Shown here: piece after piece, positions 53,386 through 64,000 of the stretch
Layout: every line of letters begins with the position of its first letter
How positions within the stretch are numbered: the first letter of the stretch is position 1
Source: Ryuthela nishihirai
Taxonomy: Eukaryota > Arthropoda > Arachnida > Araneae > Heptathelidae
DNA length: 64,000 nucleotides
Assembly (NCBI GenBank): GCA_038380435.1
Contig: JAWZYU010000025.1
Coordinates: 25,706,707-25,770,706, forward strand
Direction: 5' to 3'
Notes under the pieces: generated by a model
The model's database searches: none
Told to the model about the DNA's origin: nothing
Seen by the model: only the letters and a program-made list of their open reading frames with translations
Translations under genes and position numbers: made by a program

Positions 53386-55070
53386 ACTATGGCTACTTTT
53401 CTTTTTTTTCTACCCTGCTGAGGAGTGGTCAACCACACAGGGTCCTGGTGCTAACTATATATACCAACCTGAACGGAATTATGGCTCTGAGCTTGATTAT
53501 GGATCCTGAATTTGCTGCACTTGGTGGGCTTCTGTGGAGGGAAAATCTTCCGCTGTGTTTTCTGTTTGTTTGTGGGTTGACAGCCCCAAGTGAATAGATT
53601 CACAGGATATGTTTATCAGCTGGTGGATAATCCTGAGCAGAGGTCATTGCTGGCACCTGAACTCTTTGTTTCTATTGGCATCGTCAAATTCTACATTGGG
53701 GGAAGTCTTCCAGTGTAGATGCCTTAGTAGTGGGAGGAACAGATCTTTGCTGCTTAATATTATTGGCACTTCCTCTCTCAATAATTATAGTTTCTTTAAA
53801 AATCCTGCTAATTATTTACTTTCTGCAAGTAAATGGACTGTTAGAACTTTGCGTAGAGATTATTATATTGAAGTCCTCATACAGGAATTCCAGCGTTATA
53901 AACTAGATATTCTGGGTTTTCTAGAGACCAGATGGACAGGTAAACATCACATGCTTAAAAATAATTTTAAATTTCTCTTTTCAGAGAGAGAAGATGGAAA
54001 GCATCTTCAAGGCGTAGGTTGCTTCTCAGCAGACACGCTAGTGATGCTCTTCTACGATATCAGTTTATTAAGGAAAGGTTCCACACAGTTAAATTTAAAA
54101 CAAGCAGTAAAGACTTGAAGGTTATCTGTTGCTATCCCCTGCTGAGGATGCAGATCAAGATGACAAAGAGAGGTGTTACAGACAACTTCGGGATAGTTTA
54201 AATTCTCTCAAGAATGGAGATATTTGTTCTAGGCGACTTCAATGCTAAAATTGGTACTAACTCTGACCTTTGGGGAGGGATGATAGGTCCTTTTTATATT
54301 GCTAGCTGCAATGGAAATGGGCAGCGTCTCCTACAGGTAAATAAACTTAATGGTTTGAGAATAACTAACATTTATTACAAACACCGCGATATATATAAGT
54401 ACACATGGGTTTCACCAGATGGGCTGCATAAGAACATGGTTGATTATATATTAATTAACAGAAAATGGACTAGTTCTATTAGGAATACCAGGTCTTATAG
54501 GAGAGCTGAAATTGGATCTGATCATTACTTTGTTAAAAATGTCTTGCAACTTAAACTTAAGAAGTGTGCTAAGGTTAAAAAAGTTACTTTTAAGACTGAA
54601 GCTCTGAAAGACCCAGTTATAGCAAAAGCTTACCACAATAGGTTACTTATCATTATGACAGTCATGGTTTGCTTACTGCTGAAGTTGAGGAAGAATGGAA
54701 CAGTTACAAACCATGGAGGTAGGAAGAGGGGGAGGCGTCCTTACTATATCTTAACAGAGGTCGCTAGTGTAGCCGCGCAGAACCATGGAGGTAGGAAGAG
54801 GGGGAGGCGCCCTTACTATATCTTAACAGAGGTCGCTAGTGTAGCCGCGCAGAACCATGGAGGTTGGAAGAGGGGGAGGCGCCCTTACTATATTTTAACA
54901 GAGGTCGCTAGTGTAGCCGCGCAGAACGGCCGTAGCCATGTTCTTGCTACTCAGAAAGTCGCACGCTGCACGTCAATTGTAATGTATCCGAATGCTTTAT
55001 ACGAATACTGCTCAATAAAATCGCAACTGTTTCATGTACAAAAAAGGAATTATTTCGACGAATATTGCTA
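53094..55070 (+). mobile_element. RTE-like LINE: 5' region and endonuclease, 3' part missing
   Basis: The 5' untranslated segment (53,094-53,460) matches the LINE at 604. Then comes a broken frame with TVRTLRRDYYIEVLIQEFQR and LDILGFLETRWTG (53,830-53,940). The apurinic endonuclease remains open from 54,214: FVLGDFNAKIG, NGNGQRLLQVNKLNGLRITN, TWVSPDGLHKNMVDYILINR, RRAEIGSDHYFV. The family's Asp-Phe-Asn and Ser-Asp-His catalytic signatures are present. A 72-bp minisatellite and unrelated AT-rich sequence follow in place of RT. Inactive. Confidence 0.75.
54709..54924 (+). repeat. 72-bp minisatellite, 3 copies, in frame with the endonuclease
   Basis: Copies start at 54,709, 54,781 and 54,853. 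Each encodes 24 residues (NHGGRKRGRRPYYILTEVAS then VAAQ) and ends GTGTAGCCGCGCAG. The copies differ at very few bases, implying recent duplication. Confidence 0.88.
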
Positions 55071-56509
55071 AATGGATTTTTTTTTTCTTGGAAGGTCTAG
55101 AGATATTTAACATATATATAAAAAAATACTTTTTCCGCTTTAGTTTTTCGTTTGTTTACGTTTTCAAACACAGTTGTTCATTTACACTTAAAGTTAATAA
55201 TAACAAATTTCATATCAAATTAAAGCTAAACCATCTTTTTCATAAAATAGGAACTGACTTCCCCTCCCCTACATAATATTTCAAAGTTCTATCATTGTTT
55301 AATCAAGTTTCTAAGGTTCAGAGTAAACTGTGATAAGTCAAATCTCTTATATAAGAAAAAATGTAAATATTAACAAAAAATCTCTTTGGAATAAAAAGCA
55401 GGAACTTTGTTGTGAAATATCCAGACTTTAATATAGGCTTTATTACAGAATATTGTTTAAAAGAGATATTTAAATAGTTTTGATTATGAATTTTTATTTA
55501 TCTTGAGTCATATTCTTCCATTAAATTGCATAAATATCCTTCAAAATGAAGGTTTTAATAGATTTGATTATGATCTTTAATTTACCTTCTGTCGCATTTT
55601 TCCATTAAATGATTATTTTAATTGTTATAGCACTTCACAGTTAGATTTTCATCGACATTGAACATAATTTATCATGAAATATTCTAGCGTCCATAACTCT
55701 TTAAATACTTAACGAATATTGTTTAAAATCGAAATTTAAATAGATTTAATTACGATTTTTAATTTATCTTTAGTCAAATTTTTCCATTAAGTGCATGTTT
55801 TAGAAATTGCAGAGCTTCGAAATTAGATTCTCATTGACATAACAGGAAATTCTCTAGCGTTTCAGTAAGGTACATCAAAAACATAGGAAATGACGAATAT
55901 CAGTATCATATTTTCCCCTGTTTGTTGATTTTTTTTCTCTTTCTATGAATTTATAAGAACACTTTATTTCATCAGTTTACATCAAAAACACTGAGAAAAT
56001 TTCGCAACCCTTCCTACCGGCTTCCGCTAGGCCTAACTACACTACTGTCATAAATTATTTGAAATGACGAAAAGTTTTTCAATTTACAAAGCAAAACTTT
56101 AGCATTACTTCTCACCTATGAAATGTTATCCCTTTGATCTTTTTCGCAAGTTCATTACTGTAATCAAACGCGTTACCCAAATCCATTTTTTCAATGCAAC
56201 GTTCTTTAACACAGTGTTAGCAAGATTACAAGTAGCGATAATATGGCGACGTTCGGTTACGGTTTTCAAGCGATAGGGGGCCACCCTGTCTTTCTACCTC
56301 CACGTTACAAACATGCTTTTCTTGAAACTAACAGTACCCTTTTGAGTAAAAAGAAGTAGAGGAGACAAAGTTTTTTGAGTGATAAGACACTAGAGCTTAT
56401 TTTTGAAAGAACTGTTGGAATATACTTAATCACAGCACCCTACTAGTCCTCACAGAAAGCATTTAGAAAGAGCTAAATAAACGTGTAAAGGATATAACAG
56501 GAAACTCTC
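55071..56509. other. Unassigned AT-rich sequence with weak foldback-element relics
   Basis: Phrases such as CCATAACTCTTTAAATACTT and ATTGACATAACAGGAAATTC (55,480-55,870) faintly recall the F1 foldback MITEs. No gene recognised. Confidence 0.35.
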
Positions 56510-58760
56510 TAGCGTTGGCCATGTTGCCCGTTTGGCCATGTTGCCCGTATGGATAATTATAGATTAGCGAATAACGGTATGAACAGTGTGCCTAAAGGCC
56601 TCAGGAAAAGTGGGAGACCTAGGATGTGGTGGGCAGACAATGTCAAACAGGACCTCTAACAGCTGATAAGAATCTTTGGGTTGATAGTATGGCTGAGAAA
56701 GCAGAGAAAGCAAGTAAATAGCGTAACAACAGAGCTGTACCAGATTGTTAATGTTTTGTGTGGGAAAAAACAGACAGGTATAGAGAAGATTGAAGGATGA
56801 ATATGGTACGTTTCCCAAAAGGCCAAATCATCAGCATAATCTAAATCAGAAATTTTCCGATCTTTAGACCATTCAAGCCCAAAATCTTCCCTTTGCAGTG
56901 AATGATGCATAATATAATCAATAATCAAATTAAAGAGAAAAGGAGACAAAATTCACCCTTGTTGAACACCAGAAGCAATGATAAACCAATTGCTACAAAC
57001 CTCACCAACTCTCACACATGACTCGGTGTTGATGATTGAGAGCTTTCATTATGTTAAAAAACTTGTCTGATATGCCATACGATCTCACGATCAACTACAA
57101 ATCATGACGGTCAACTGAGTCAAAAGCTTTTTTGAAATCTACAAAGCTAGTACCCACACGTTTCTGAAACTCTAAAACATTTCTCAAGAATTTGCCTGAG
57201 CGAAAATATCTGATCAATACATCCAACTGCTGATCACACAATTGTCCATCAACCATATTCTTTATTCTATTAAGCAAAATCATGCAAAGAACTTTAGCTG
57301 GAATAGAATGTAGGCTGATACCCCTATAGTTATCACAAGAATTGGAACACCTTTTTCAAAAATTAGGATAATAATAGCTCTGGTAAAATCCTTAGGAACC
57401 ATGCCTTTAACATAAAGGATATTCAAAATTTCAGTCAGCCATGTGGTAACTAAAACATTCCGAGCTCTAAACATTTCAGTAATAATTTCATGTACCTCTG
57501 GGAATTTCTCTAGTTTAAGTTTAGAAATAGCCAAAATAACTTCAGACTGTGTTATAGGGACGACATTAAATCCAGTAATGGATCTATCATCATTACAAAC
57601 CATGGGAATGAACTGACCACATTCTTTATAACATCAGTGAAACGTTCAGCCCACCTAGCCAAGACAGAATCATTATCATTAATCTCAGTTTATTTTTCTT
57701 GGCAGGTATGTAACAGATACTGGTGATGTGCAGCATGTGATAAACAGAAGAATAGGGATTGCTGCTGGGACTTTTAAGAATCTATGAAGAGTGTACTAAA
57801 ATTAGACTGTAAAATAGTTTGGTTTTTTCTAGGGTTAGTTATGGTAATGAAACTTGGACGCTTTGTAAACGAGATAACAGGAAACTTGACGTTTTTGATT
57901 CTAGATGCTTACGCAGTATCTTGGGCATTATGTGGTTTAACTTTGTAACTAATGATGAGGTTAGGCAAGGAGTCAGCAATCTCCCTTAAGCAGCGTATTG
58001 TGCAGAGATAGACTCCGTTGGTTTGGCCATGTTGCCCGTATGGATAATTATAGATTAGCGAATAACGGTATGAACAGTGTGCCTAAAGGCCTCAGGAAAA
58101 GTGGGAGACCTAGGATGTGGTGGGCAGACAATGTCAAACAGGACTTCTGGCAATTCTGACAACAGGGACGGTTGGTTGGTTGGTTGGTTTACCTCTGAGC
58201 GGCACTTTTTTGCACACCATGGGCTAAATGGCCAGGTCACATGGACCCCGAAGTCTCAGAGAAGGTTGGGGGGACCCACTGGAACAGCTGTTGGGAGACA
58301 GATGGTAGCCTCCCGTCAAGGCCATCCAGCGTGTTCTTTAACGTGCACAGGGTATGGCTCTCCCGCACACGGGGCCACGGCTTAACGTCCCATCCGACGG
58401 ACGGCTACCTTTCCAAGCCCATCGGTGTCCCTTACTGACCGTGGGCAGGGCGGGGAATTTTGCGGAGATAAATCTCAACGCTGACCCAGCTGGGACTCGA
58501 ACCTGGGAACTACAGATTACGAGCCTGGCGCGCTACCGACTGAGCCACCCCCGCCCCAACAGGGACGGTGTTCCCTTTCTGACCGAAGGCAGGATGAGGA
58601 TTTTGCAGAGATAATTATCGACGCTGGCCCAAGTAGGATTCAAATGGTCTACAGTGGGCGGATGTAGATCAGGACAGACGTGTTTGAAGACCTAAATTGC
58701 ACAATCCGTTTGGACCTCCGTAGCCCATGGCTGCTTGAGGATGTTGATGATGATCAAATA
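56510..58760. mobile_element. RTE-like LINE with inverted 5' part, relic
   Basis: The RT part (about 56,790-57,690) lies on the minus strand: YADDLAF near 56,835, SPFLFNLIIDYIMHHSL near 56,920, FVDFKKAFDSVDRHDL near 57,110. The 3' part (57,705-58,145, 58,640-58,760) is on the plus strand and ends TGTTGATGATGAT. A 125-bp piece of the 3' part (58,022-58,146) is also present, nearly identical, at 56,531-56,656. The inversion fits twin priming during insertion. Confidence 0.72.
58178..58557 (-). mobile_element. SINE1, full length, inside LINE/SINE relic
   Basis: Complete minus-strand copy with tail (AACC)n. Target duplication AACAGGGACGG flanks it. It sits in an older SINE1 head fragment (58,558-58,640), which itself lies in the LINE 3' end. 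Confidence 0.88.
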
Positions 58761-59464
58761 TTCTTTTTTGATTGGTCGATTATGATCAACATTTTCAAAT
58801 CTTCCAATAGCCTCAATTTCCACAACTAGAAGTTGTTCGATTTTAAAAATGAAAGCTTTACAGCGAATATTGTCAACAGTTTAGTCATGCTAGATATTTT
58901 AGTGAGTAGAGTGCGGTGATCAACCGGTGTCCGCTTCGTGATGGTGGGGGGTGCGGACAACCTAAATTGCTTGTTTACGGGAAAAATCAAAAATTATTTT
59001 TTGAGTGGGTAGGTAGTTTGGATTTGTGAAGGAGTTCACACGCACCTTGAATCCATTATCAGCATCGTTACTAAGCAACCGTAGCAATCAATCATTTACA
59101 AACCTTGCATTTGTATGCTTTTCACCCAGTATTTTACACGCAAAAAAATGATGTTTTTTCTCAAGTTCTTGATGGGCACAATTTTAAAATTTGTTCAGTC
59201 CAAAAATTTCACGCTATTAGCAATAAACTGGAATTTATTCCAGAATGTGAGGTTTCTCAGCGATATTTATTACGAATACACATTTACGAAAAATCCTGAC
59301 AGATTAAACATTTTATTCAGCATTTATAAAAAAAAAGTATTTTGATTAATTTAAAATTGTATTAATAATACATAAATAATTAATAATAACATAAAATATG
59401 CGTTTAAGAGCCATCTAGCGATAAAATTTTAAAGTTATAATAAATCCTGTTTCCTTCTGTTTCA
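58761..59464. other. Unassigned AT-rich sequence
   Basis: Two overlapping short open frames at 59,105-59,345 are not supported by composition or domains. Confidence 0.35.
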
Positions 59465-59809
59465 CACTGATAAGAGGAGCAGGATATGCCGAAAACCGTA
59501 TGAGTCCATGGATTCATGCTGCCAGGAATCATCACTGAAGGCTGGTGGTGGTGTATAATGGTGTGGAGAGCGTTTTCGCAGCACACATTGGGTCCCTTGA
59601 TGCCAATGGAGCAATGTTGGATGGCCACAGGATATCTGATCATCGTCGCCTATCAGGTATCAGCAGTGTATCCATCTGCGAATGGGTTCTTTCAGCAGGA
59701 TAATGCTTGTCGTGACCCCTTGGTTCAGATCCTGCCCGACTCTGACAGATATGACGACCCAGTCCACACAGGAGAGAGGGACGATGATGAAATTACTTAA
59801 TTCACTTCG

Positions 59810-60567
59810 GTGAATTCACAGATTAGCGGGTTTTTACGCCCGTGCCGCTGTATGCCTTTGAAGAAACTGGTGTTGAATGAAGAATACGAATTGTCCATCA
59901 ATTACTGCACGAGAGCTATATAGGGACGACACAATTTTTATTCACACTATATACAGCTACGTGCTGGGAATGAACTCCACTCCGTGGGCCTTTGCTGCTT
60001 CACACTGTGGTTCTTTCTGAATCCACAAAACTGCTATCAAATTCACCGCTCAACTCCGTGAGCCTTTGCTGCTTTGCTACTGCAAATATTAATTAAATGA
60101 GGTGGAGAATTGCACACTCTGAAATTTCTCACTTTACAGACCTCAAAAACTCGGCGAAAGGATTTTCCTTTGCCTACACTGTGGCTCCTCCTGAACCACA
60201 AGAATAAAAGATAAGACTTTCCAAGAATCTGGATTCCCTCTTGGAATCGCACCCTGACTTCAGGGGTTAATTTGAGAAAGGCGGCATCCTTTTGACGCGT
60301 GTCGCAACGACCTTGTTCGTTCGACAGCTAACGCACAGACTAAAGCTTTCCAATCTCCCGCCTAGCCTCGTCGCTGCACTAGCGCCCCTAGGCTAGTCAT
60401 TTACGGCGATAAACAACTTCTGGCATTGATTCTTAAAACAAGCAACAAGCTTCAGACCCGAAAACAACAACAGTGAGTCATCCCAGCACAAACATTTCAA
60501 AGAACACAAAAATATATACAACAACATAATACAACAAAAATATACAATAAATAAATAAAATTCGAGA
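59810..60567. other. Unassigned insert within the transposase pseudogene
   Basis: Contains loosely repeated phrases (CTCCACTCCGTGGGCCTTTG / CTCAACTCCGTGAGCCTTTG; CACTGTGGTTCTTTCTGAA / CACTGTGGCTCCTCCTGAA). It could be a solo LTR or another non-autonomous element; no clear ends were found. Confidence 0.35.
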
Positions 60568-60807
60568 GAATGACAGTGCTCCAAGTCACAGCGCTGGGAT
60601 TGTCTAGGAATGGCTTCGGGAACATAATAGTGACTTCAGTCACCAGATCTCCTCAGTCACCAGATCTCAATCCAATCGAGTGGCTGTGGGATGAGAGGGA
60701 ACGAGCTATTCGGAGCAGAGATCCATCATCAGACAATTTGTGGCACCTATGGGAAGCGGTGGAGTAGACAAACGAGCATCCCTGTGGTACCCTTACGATA
60801 CCTCGTT

Positions 60808-61195
60808 GAGTTGGGTTGGGTTGTTTTACCTCTGAGCGGCACTTTTTTGCACACCATGGCCAGGTCACATGGACCCCGAAAGCTCAGAGAAGGTTGGGGG
60901 AGGAGACCCACTGGAACAGCCGTTGGGAGACAGATGGTAGCCTCCCGTCAAGGCCATCCAGCGTGTTCTTTAACGTGCACAAGGTCTGGCTCTCCCGCAC
61001 GCGGGGCAACGGCTTAACGTCCCATCCGACGGACGGCGGCCTTTCTAAGCCCATCGGTGTCCCCTACTGACCGTGGGCAGGGCAGGGAATTTTGCGGAGA
61101 TAAATCTCAACACTGACCCAGCTGGGACTCGAACCTGGGAACTACAGATTACGAGCCTGGCGCGCTACCGACTGAGCCACCCCCGCCCCCCTCGT
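60808..61195 (-). mobile_element. SINE1, full length, in the transposase pseudogene
   Basis: Complete minus-strand copy lacking only ATGGGCTAA near the tail. Target duplication CCTCGTTGAGT on both sides. Confidence 0.88.
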
Positions 61196-61299
61196 TGAGT
61201 CCATGCCCCAAAGGATTCAGGCTGTTCTGAGGGCAATAGGGGAGCTATTCCATTAGATAGTGTGCCTAATGAAGTGGCCACTCGGTGTATATTTCATGT

Positions 61300-61645
61300 G
61301 AGGGGTGCCAGGTTCGTAAGCGGCAGCTCCCATATTTGAATCCTACCTGGGCCAGCGTTGAGAATTATCTCCGTCAGAAAGGGAATACCGATGGGCTTGG
61401 AAAGGCTGCCGTCGTAATATATACATTAAGCCGTGGCTCTGTGTGCGGAAGAGCCCTACCCTGTGCACGTTAAAGAGCATGCTGGATCGCCTCGATGGAA
61501 GGCTATCATCTGTCCCCCAAACAGCTGTTCAATGGGTCTCCTCTCCTCAACCTGCTCTGAACCCTCGGGGTCCTTGTGACCTGACCATTTAGTTCAATAT
61601 GTACAACAAAATGCCGCTCAGAGGTTAAACAACCCAACTCAGTGT
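61300..61645 (+). mobile_element. SINE1, diverged
   Basis: GGTGCCAGGTTCGTAAGCGG head remnant to TTAAACAACCCAACTC. Confidence 0.75.
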
Positions 61646-61676
61646 ATATATTCAATTACCTTTTAATAGTGCGCAA

Positions 61677-62843
61677 TACATTATGCTGAAAAAAGTATCC
61701 GGAACCTTCCATGTTATGTGAATGGAAAGCCACTTTCAAAGCTCCCTAACATTGAAAATAAACCTTTTACGCAAAAACTGTTATTGGCGATAAATTGTAG
61801 ATGTCACTGAAATCTCTCTAAATATATTTGCCGCAATATTCGTTTAATATTTAAAGAATGAATGGAAGCTGAACCATTTATCTTCAACTTTTGACACTTG
61901 TGAAAAAATACTTCAATAGATAAAACACATCTCTTGTAACAATTTGTTCACTAACATAAATATCTGAAGTTTGTATGACGATTTTTTAAGATTTCATCAA
62001 TTTGGAGGCAATGTGACAGTGTCAGTTTTCAACGATCTTCGATCAATATTTAAAGAGTCATTGAAGCGGGACCATTTAACAGCAGATAACACTCTCACAT
62101 TGCCTCCAAATTGATGAAATCTTAAAAAAATCGTCAGGTAAACTTCAGATATTTTATTTATGTTAGTGAGCAAATTGTTACAAGAGTTGTGTTTTATCTA
62201 TTGAAGTATTTTTTCACAAGTGTCAAAAGTTGAAGATAAATGGTTCAGCTTCCATTCATTCTTTAAATATTAAACGAATATTTCGGGAAATATATTTAGA
62301 GAGATTTGAGTGTTGGGTTGGGTTGTTTTACCTCTGAGCGGCACTTTTTTGCACACCATGGGCTAAATGGCCAGGTCACATGGGCTCCGAAGGCTCAGAG
62401 AAGGTTGGGGGAGGGGACCCACTGGAACAGCTGTTGTGAGACAGATGGTAGCCTCCCGTCAAGGCCATCCAGCGTGTTCTTTAACGTGCACAGGGTATGG
62501 CTCTCCCGCACACGGCGCTACGGCTTAACGTCCCATCCGACGGACGGCGGCCTTTCCAAGCCCATCGGTGTCCCCTACTGACCGTGGGCAGGGCGGGGAA
62601 TTTTGCGGAGATAAATCTCAACGCTGACCCAGCTGGGACTCGAACCTGGGAAATACAGATTACGAGCCTGGCGCGCTCCGACTAAGCCACCCCCGCCCCT
62701 CAAGAGATTTGAGTGACATCTACAATTTATCGCCAATAACAGTTTTTGCGTAAAAGGATTATTTTCAATGTTAGGGAGCTTTGAACGTGGCTTTCCATTC
62801 ACATAACATGGAAGTGTCCGGACACTTTTTTCAACGTAGTGTA
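61677..62843. mobile_element. Long foldback Tc1-type element (family F2)
   Basis: Ends TACATTATGCTGAAAAAAGT and the inverse ACTTTTTTCAACGTAGTGTA. The arms are about 345 bp (61,677-62,022 and 62,090-62,298 plus 62,700-62,843), nearly identical by eye, around a ~70-bp loop. The right arm is split by a SINE1. No coding capacity. It could fold into a long RNA hairpin if transcribed. Confidence 0.9.
62313..62698 (-). mobile_element. SINE1, full length, in the foldback element
   Basis: Complete minus-strand copy. Target duplication AGAGATTTGAGTG on both sides (62,300-62,312 and about 62,703-62,715). Confidence 0.9.
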
Positions 62844-62937
62844 TGTAATATATAGTACCTTTTTCACTTCCTTTCTGGTCACTAAAATTGTCACCTCATC
62901 CCCCAAACACAATCAGATGATCCCGCTCCTATCTGCA

Positions 62938-63030
62938 CAGGACCGGGGTTATCTCTGTCGGTAGTCTCGTAATCTGTAGTTCCCAGGTTCGAGTCCCAGC
63001 TGAGCCAACGTTGAAATTTGTCTCCACTCA
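62938..63030 (+). mobile_element. SINE1 head fragment
   Basis: GGTTATCTCTGTCGGTAGTC, then CTCGTAATCTGTAGTTCCC, box B, and AACGTTGAAATTTGTCTCC; the body is missing. Confidence 0.7.
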
Positions 63031-63348
63031 ATTAGAATCATGAGATGCTCGCCTAGGACCTCCATATTCGTGGGGGCCTCAAAACATCAAACTCGATTTA
63101 TTTTTCAACATTTTACGTATTAAAATATTTCGAATTTAATGTAATCTACTACTTAGGCACACATTTCTTATTTTTTTACTTAAGTTAGTACAGTCGCTCA
63201 AAAAAGTATCCGAACACTACGGTTGATTACAAAATTCAGAAAAAACATCTGGCAACGATTTTTTTAGAAATAAGTGATCTGGCAATCTTCGTGTCACGTG
63301 ACACGAAGGTGACACTCTGATCCTGACACGTGACACTCTGATCCTGAC

Positions 63349-63625
63349 GCGTGGTTTAATGGTTAGAGCTATTTGGCATGTATCTAGATCAGTGGTTCTC
63401 AATCTATTTTGCTTCACATACCCCGTGGAAATGTTTATGTAACTGGCGTACTCCTTGTATAGATAGATAAATCTATAGTTATAGTAAACAATGGTTATGT
63501 TTACTTTGTTACTAGATCTAGCGACTTTTGAGCTCTCACGGCGTACTCAAAAGAATTTTACCGTGTACCCCTTGTTGAGAACCCTTGATCTAGAGAGTTG
63601 CGGGTTCGATTCCCCTGCATCAACA
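63349..63625 (+). mobile_element. tRNA-like sequence split by a hAT MITE
   Basis: TGGTTTAATGGTTAGAGCT (box A-like) and GCGGGTTCGATTCCCCTGC (box B-like) are separated by a hAT MITE. Joined, the spacing would suit a tRNA head. It is different from SINE1 and SINE2. Confidence 0.55.
63390..63597. mobile_element. hAT-type MITE
   Basis: Ends CAGTGGTTCTCAA and TTGAGAACCCTTG, with 8-bp target sites ATCTAGAT (63,382-63,389) and ATCTAGAG (63,598-63,605). The interior matches the MITE at 41,345 in reverse orientation. Confidence 0.85.
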
Positions 63626-64000
63626 ATAATTTTTTTTTCAGATATTTTAACAATTGTCTGGCAACGTTTCTTTTTTAGAAATTAGTGATCTGGCAACCTT
63701 CGTGTCACGTGACACGAAGGTTGCCATATCACTAATTTCTAAAAAAAAGTCGTTGCCAGATATATTTTCTGAATTCTGTAATCAACCATAGTGTTCGGAT
63801 ACTTTTTTGAGCGACTGTAGGTGGTCATATTATTTTGATACTAGATCGTGTGGGCTCACTCACGGAAATATTGAGCGTGTGCAGTTACCGTTCACAGCAA
63901 ACTGGAGCGTGTGCAATTACTGCACACGCTCCAGTTTGCTGTGAACGGTAACTGGAGCGTGTACAGTTGCTGTACACGCTCCAGATATATTTTCCGAATT

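Larger units (their letters stand above)
59465..61292 (+). pseudogene. Tc1-like transposase pseudogene, split
   Basis: The first part (59,515-59,730) reads GWWWCIMVWRAFSQHTLGPL, then NGFFQQDNA, around the family's second catalytic Asp. The second part (60,568-60,790, 61,195-61,290) reads SPQSPDLNPIEWLWDERERA, with the third catalytic acidic region, then after the SINE VESMPQRIQAVLRAIGGA. It ends in CCTAATGAAGTGGCCACTCG GTGTA, a typical Tc1-like terminal repeat. About 830 bp of unrelated sequence (59,735-60,567) and a SINE1 interrupt it. Not functional. Confidence 0.75.
63189..64000. mobile_element. Tc1-type MITE M1 array, interrupted, running off the window
   Basis: The left arm 63,189-63,311 gives way to a 23-bp tandem duplication (GACACTCTGATCCTGAC) and a tRNA-like sequence. 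The right arm resumes about 63,652 and ends GAGCGACTGTA at 63,818. The extended unit (GGTGGTCATATTATTTTGAT ...) then continues to the window edge. Confidence 0.8.

Noticed and set aside
55034..55276. 80-codon open frame after the LINE endonuclease
   Set aside because: Phe/Lys-rich translation of AT-rich DNA with no recognisable features.

Overview
This is an AT-rich, repeat-dominated window of eukaryotic nuclear DNA. It has GT-AG introns, TATA promoters, many tRNA-derived SINEs, non-LTR retrotransposons, and TA- and TTAA-flanked DNA transposons. Nothing bacterial, organellar or viral was recognised. The repeat mix suggests an arthropod, probably a chelicerate such as an orb-weaving spider. 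That placement is recalled resemblance of repeat families, not proof.

Two host genes can be supported, both on the minus strand and paralogous. Gene A runs from a TATA box near 8,270 to a stop at 3,147. Gene B runs from a TATA box near 47,848 to a stop at 33,926. Each has a short untranslated exon 1, an exon 2 that begins exactly at the ATG and encodes a signal peptide, and a large exon 3 that is almost wholly a histidine-rich repeat (HGHDHK/HGHHH in A, HGHEHK in B). Splice phases match at both junctions (phase 2). The histidine domain starts at residue 46 in both predicted proteins (about 385 and 483 aa). The promoters share motifs at nearly equal spacing. The likely products are secreted metal-binding (Zn, Cu or Ni) proteins; their biological role is not known from sequence.

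Layout. 604-2230: rearranged RTE-like LINE. 2364-8400: gene A with Tc1-type MITEs in its introns. 9005-19670: dense SINE1/SINE2 copies, often nested, plus a 118-bp minisatellite inside a Tc1-type element. 20595-25516: a 108-bp satellite with higher-order structure. 25874-33490: two foldback MITEs, an orphan ORF, and more SINEs. 33595-47972: gene B, whose roughly 9.6-kb intron 2 holds SINEs, a tandem hAT MITE pair, minisatellites and a transposase remnant. 48378-52200: a Tc1 MITE split by a LINE that is split by a TTAA element that contains a SINE. 52903-58760: RTE-like LINE copies, one with a 5' inversion. 59465-61292: a Tc1-like transposase pseudogene. 61677-62843: a long foldback element interrupted by SINE1. 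63189-64000: a Tc1-type MITE carrying a tRNA-like sequence that is itself split by a hAT MITE.

No CRISPR array, rRNA or functional tRNA gene was found. The tRNA-like sequences are SINE heads.
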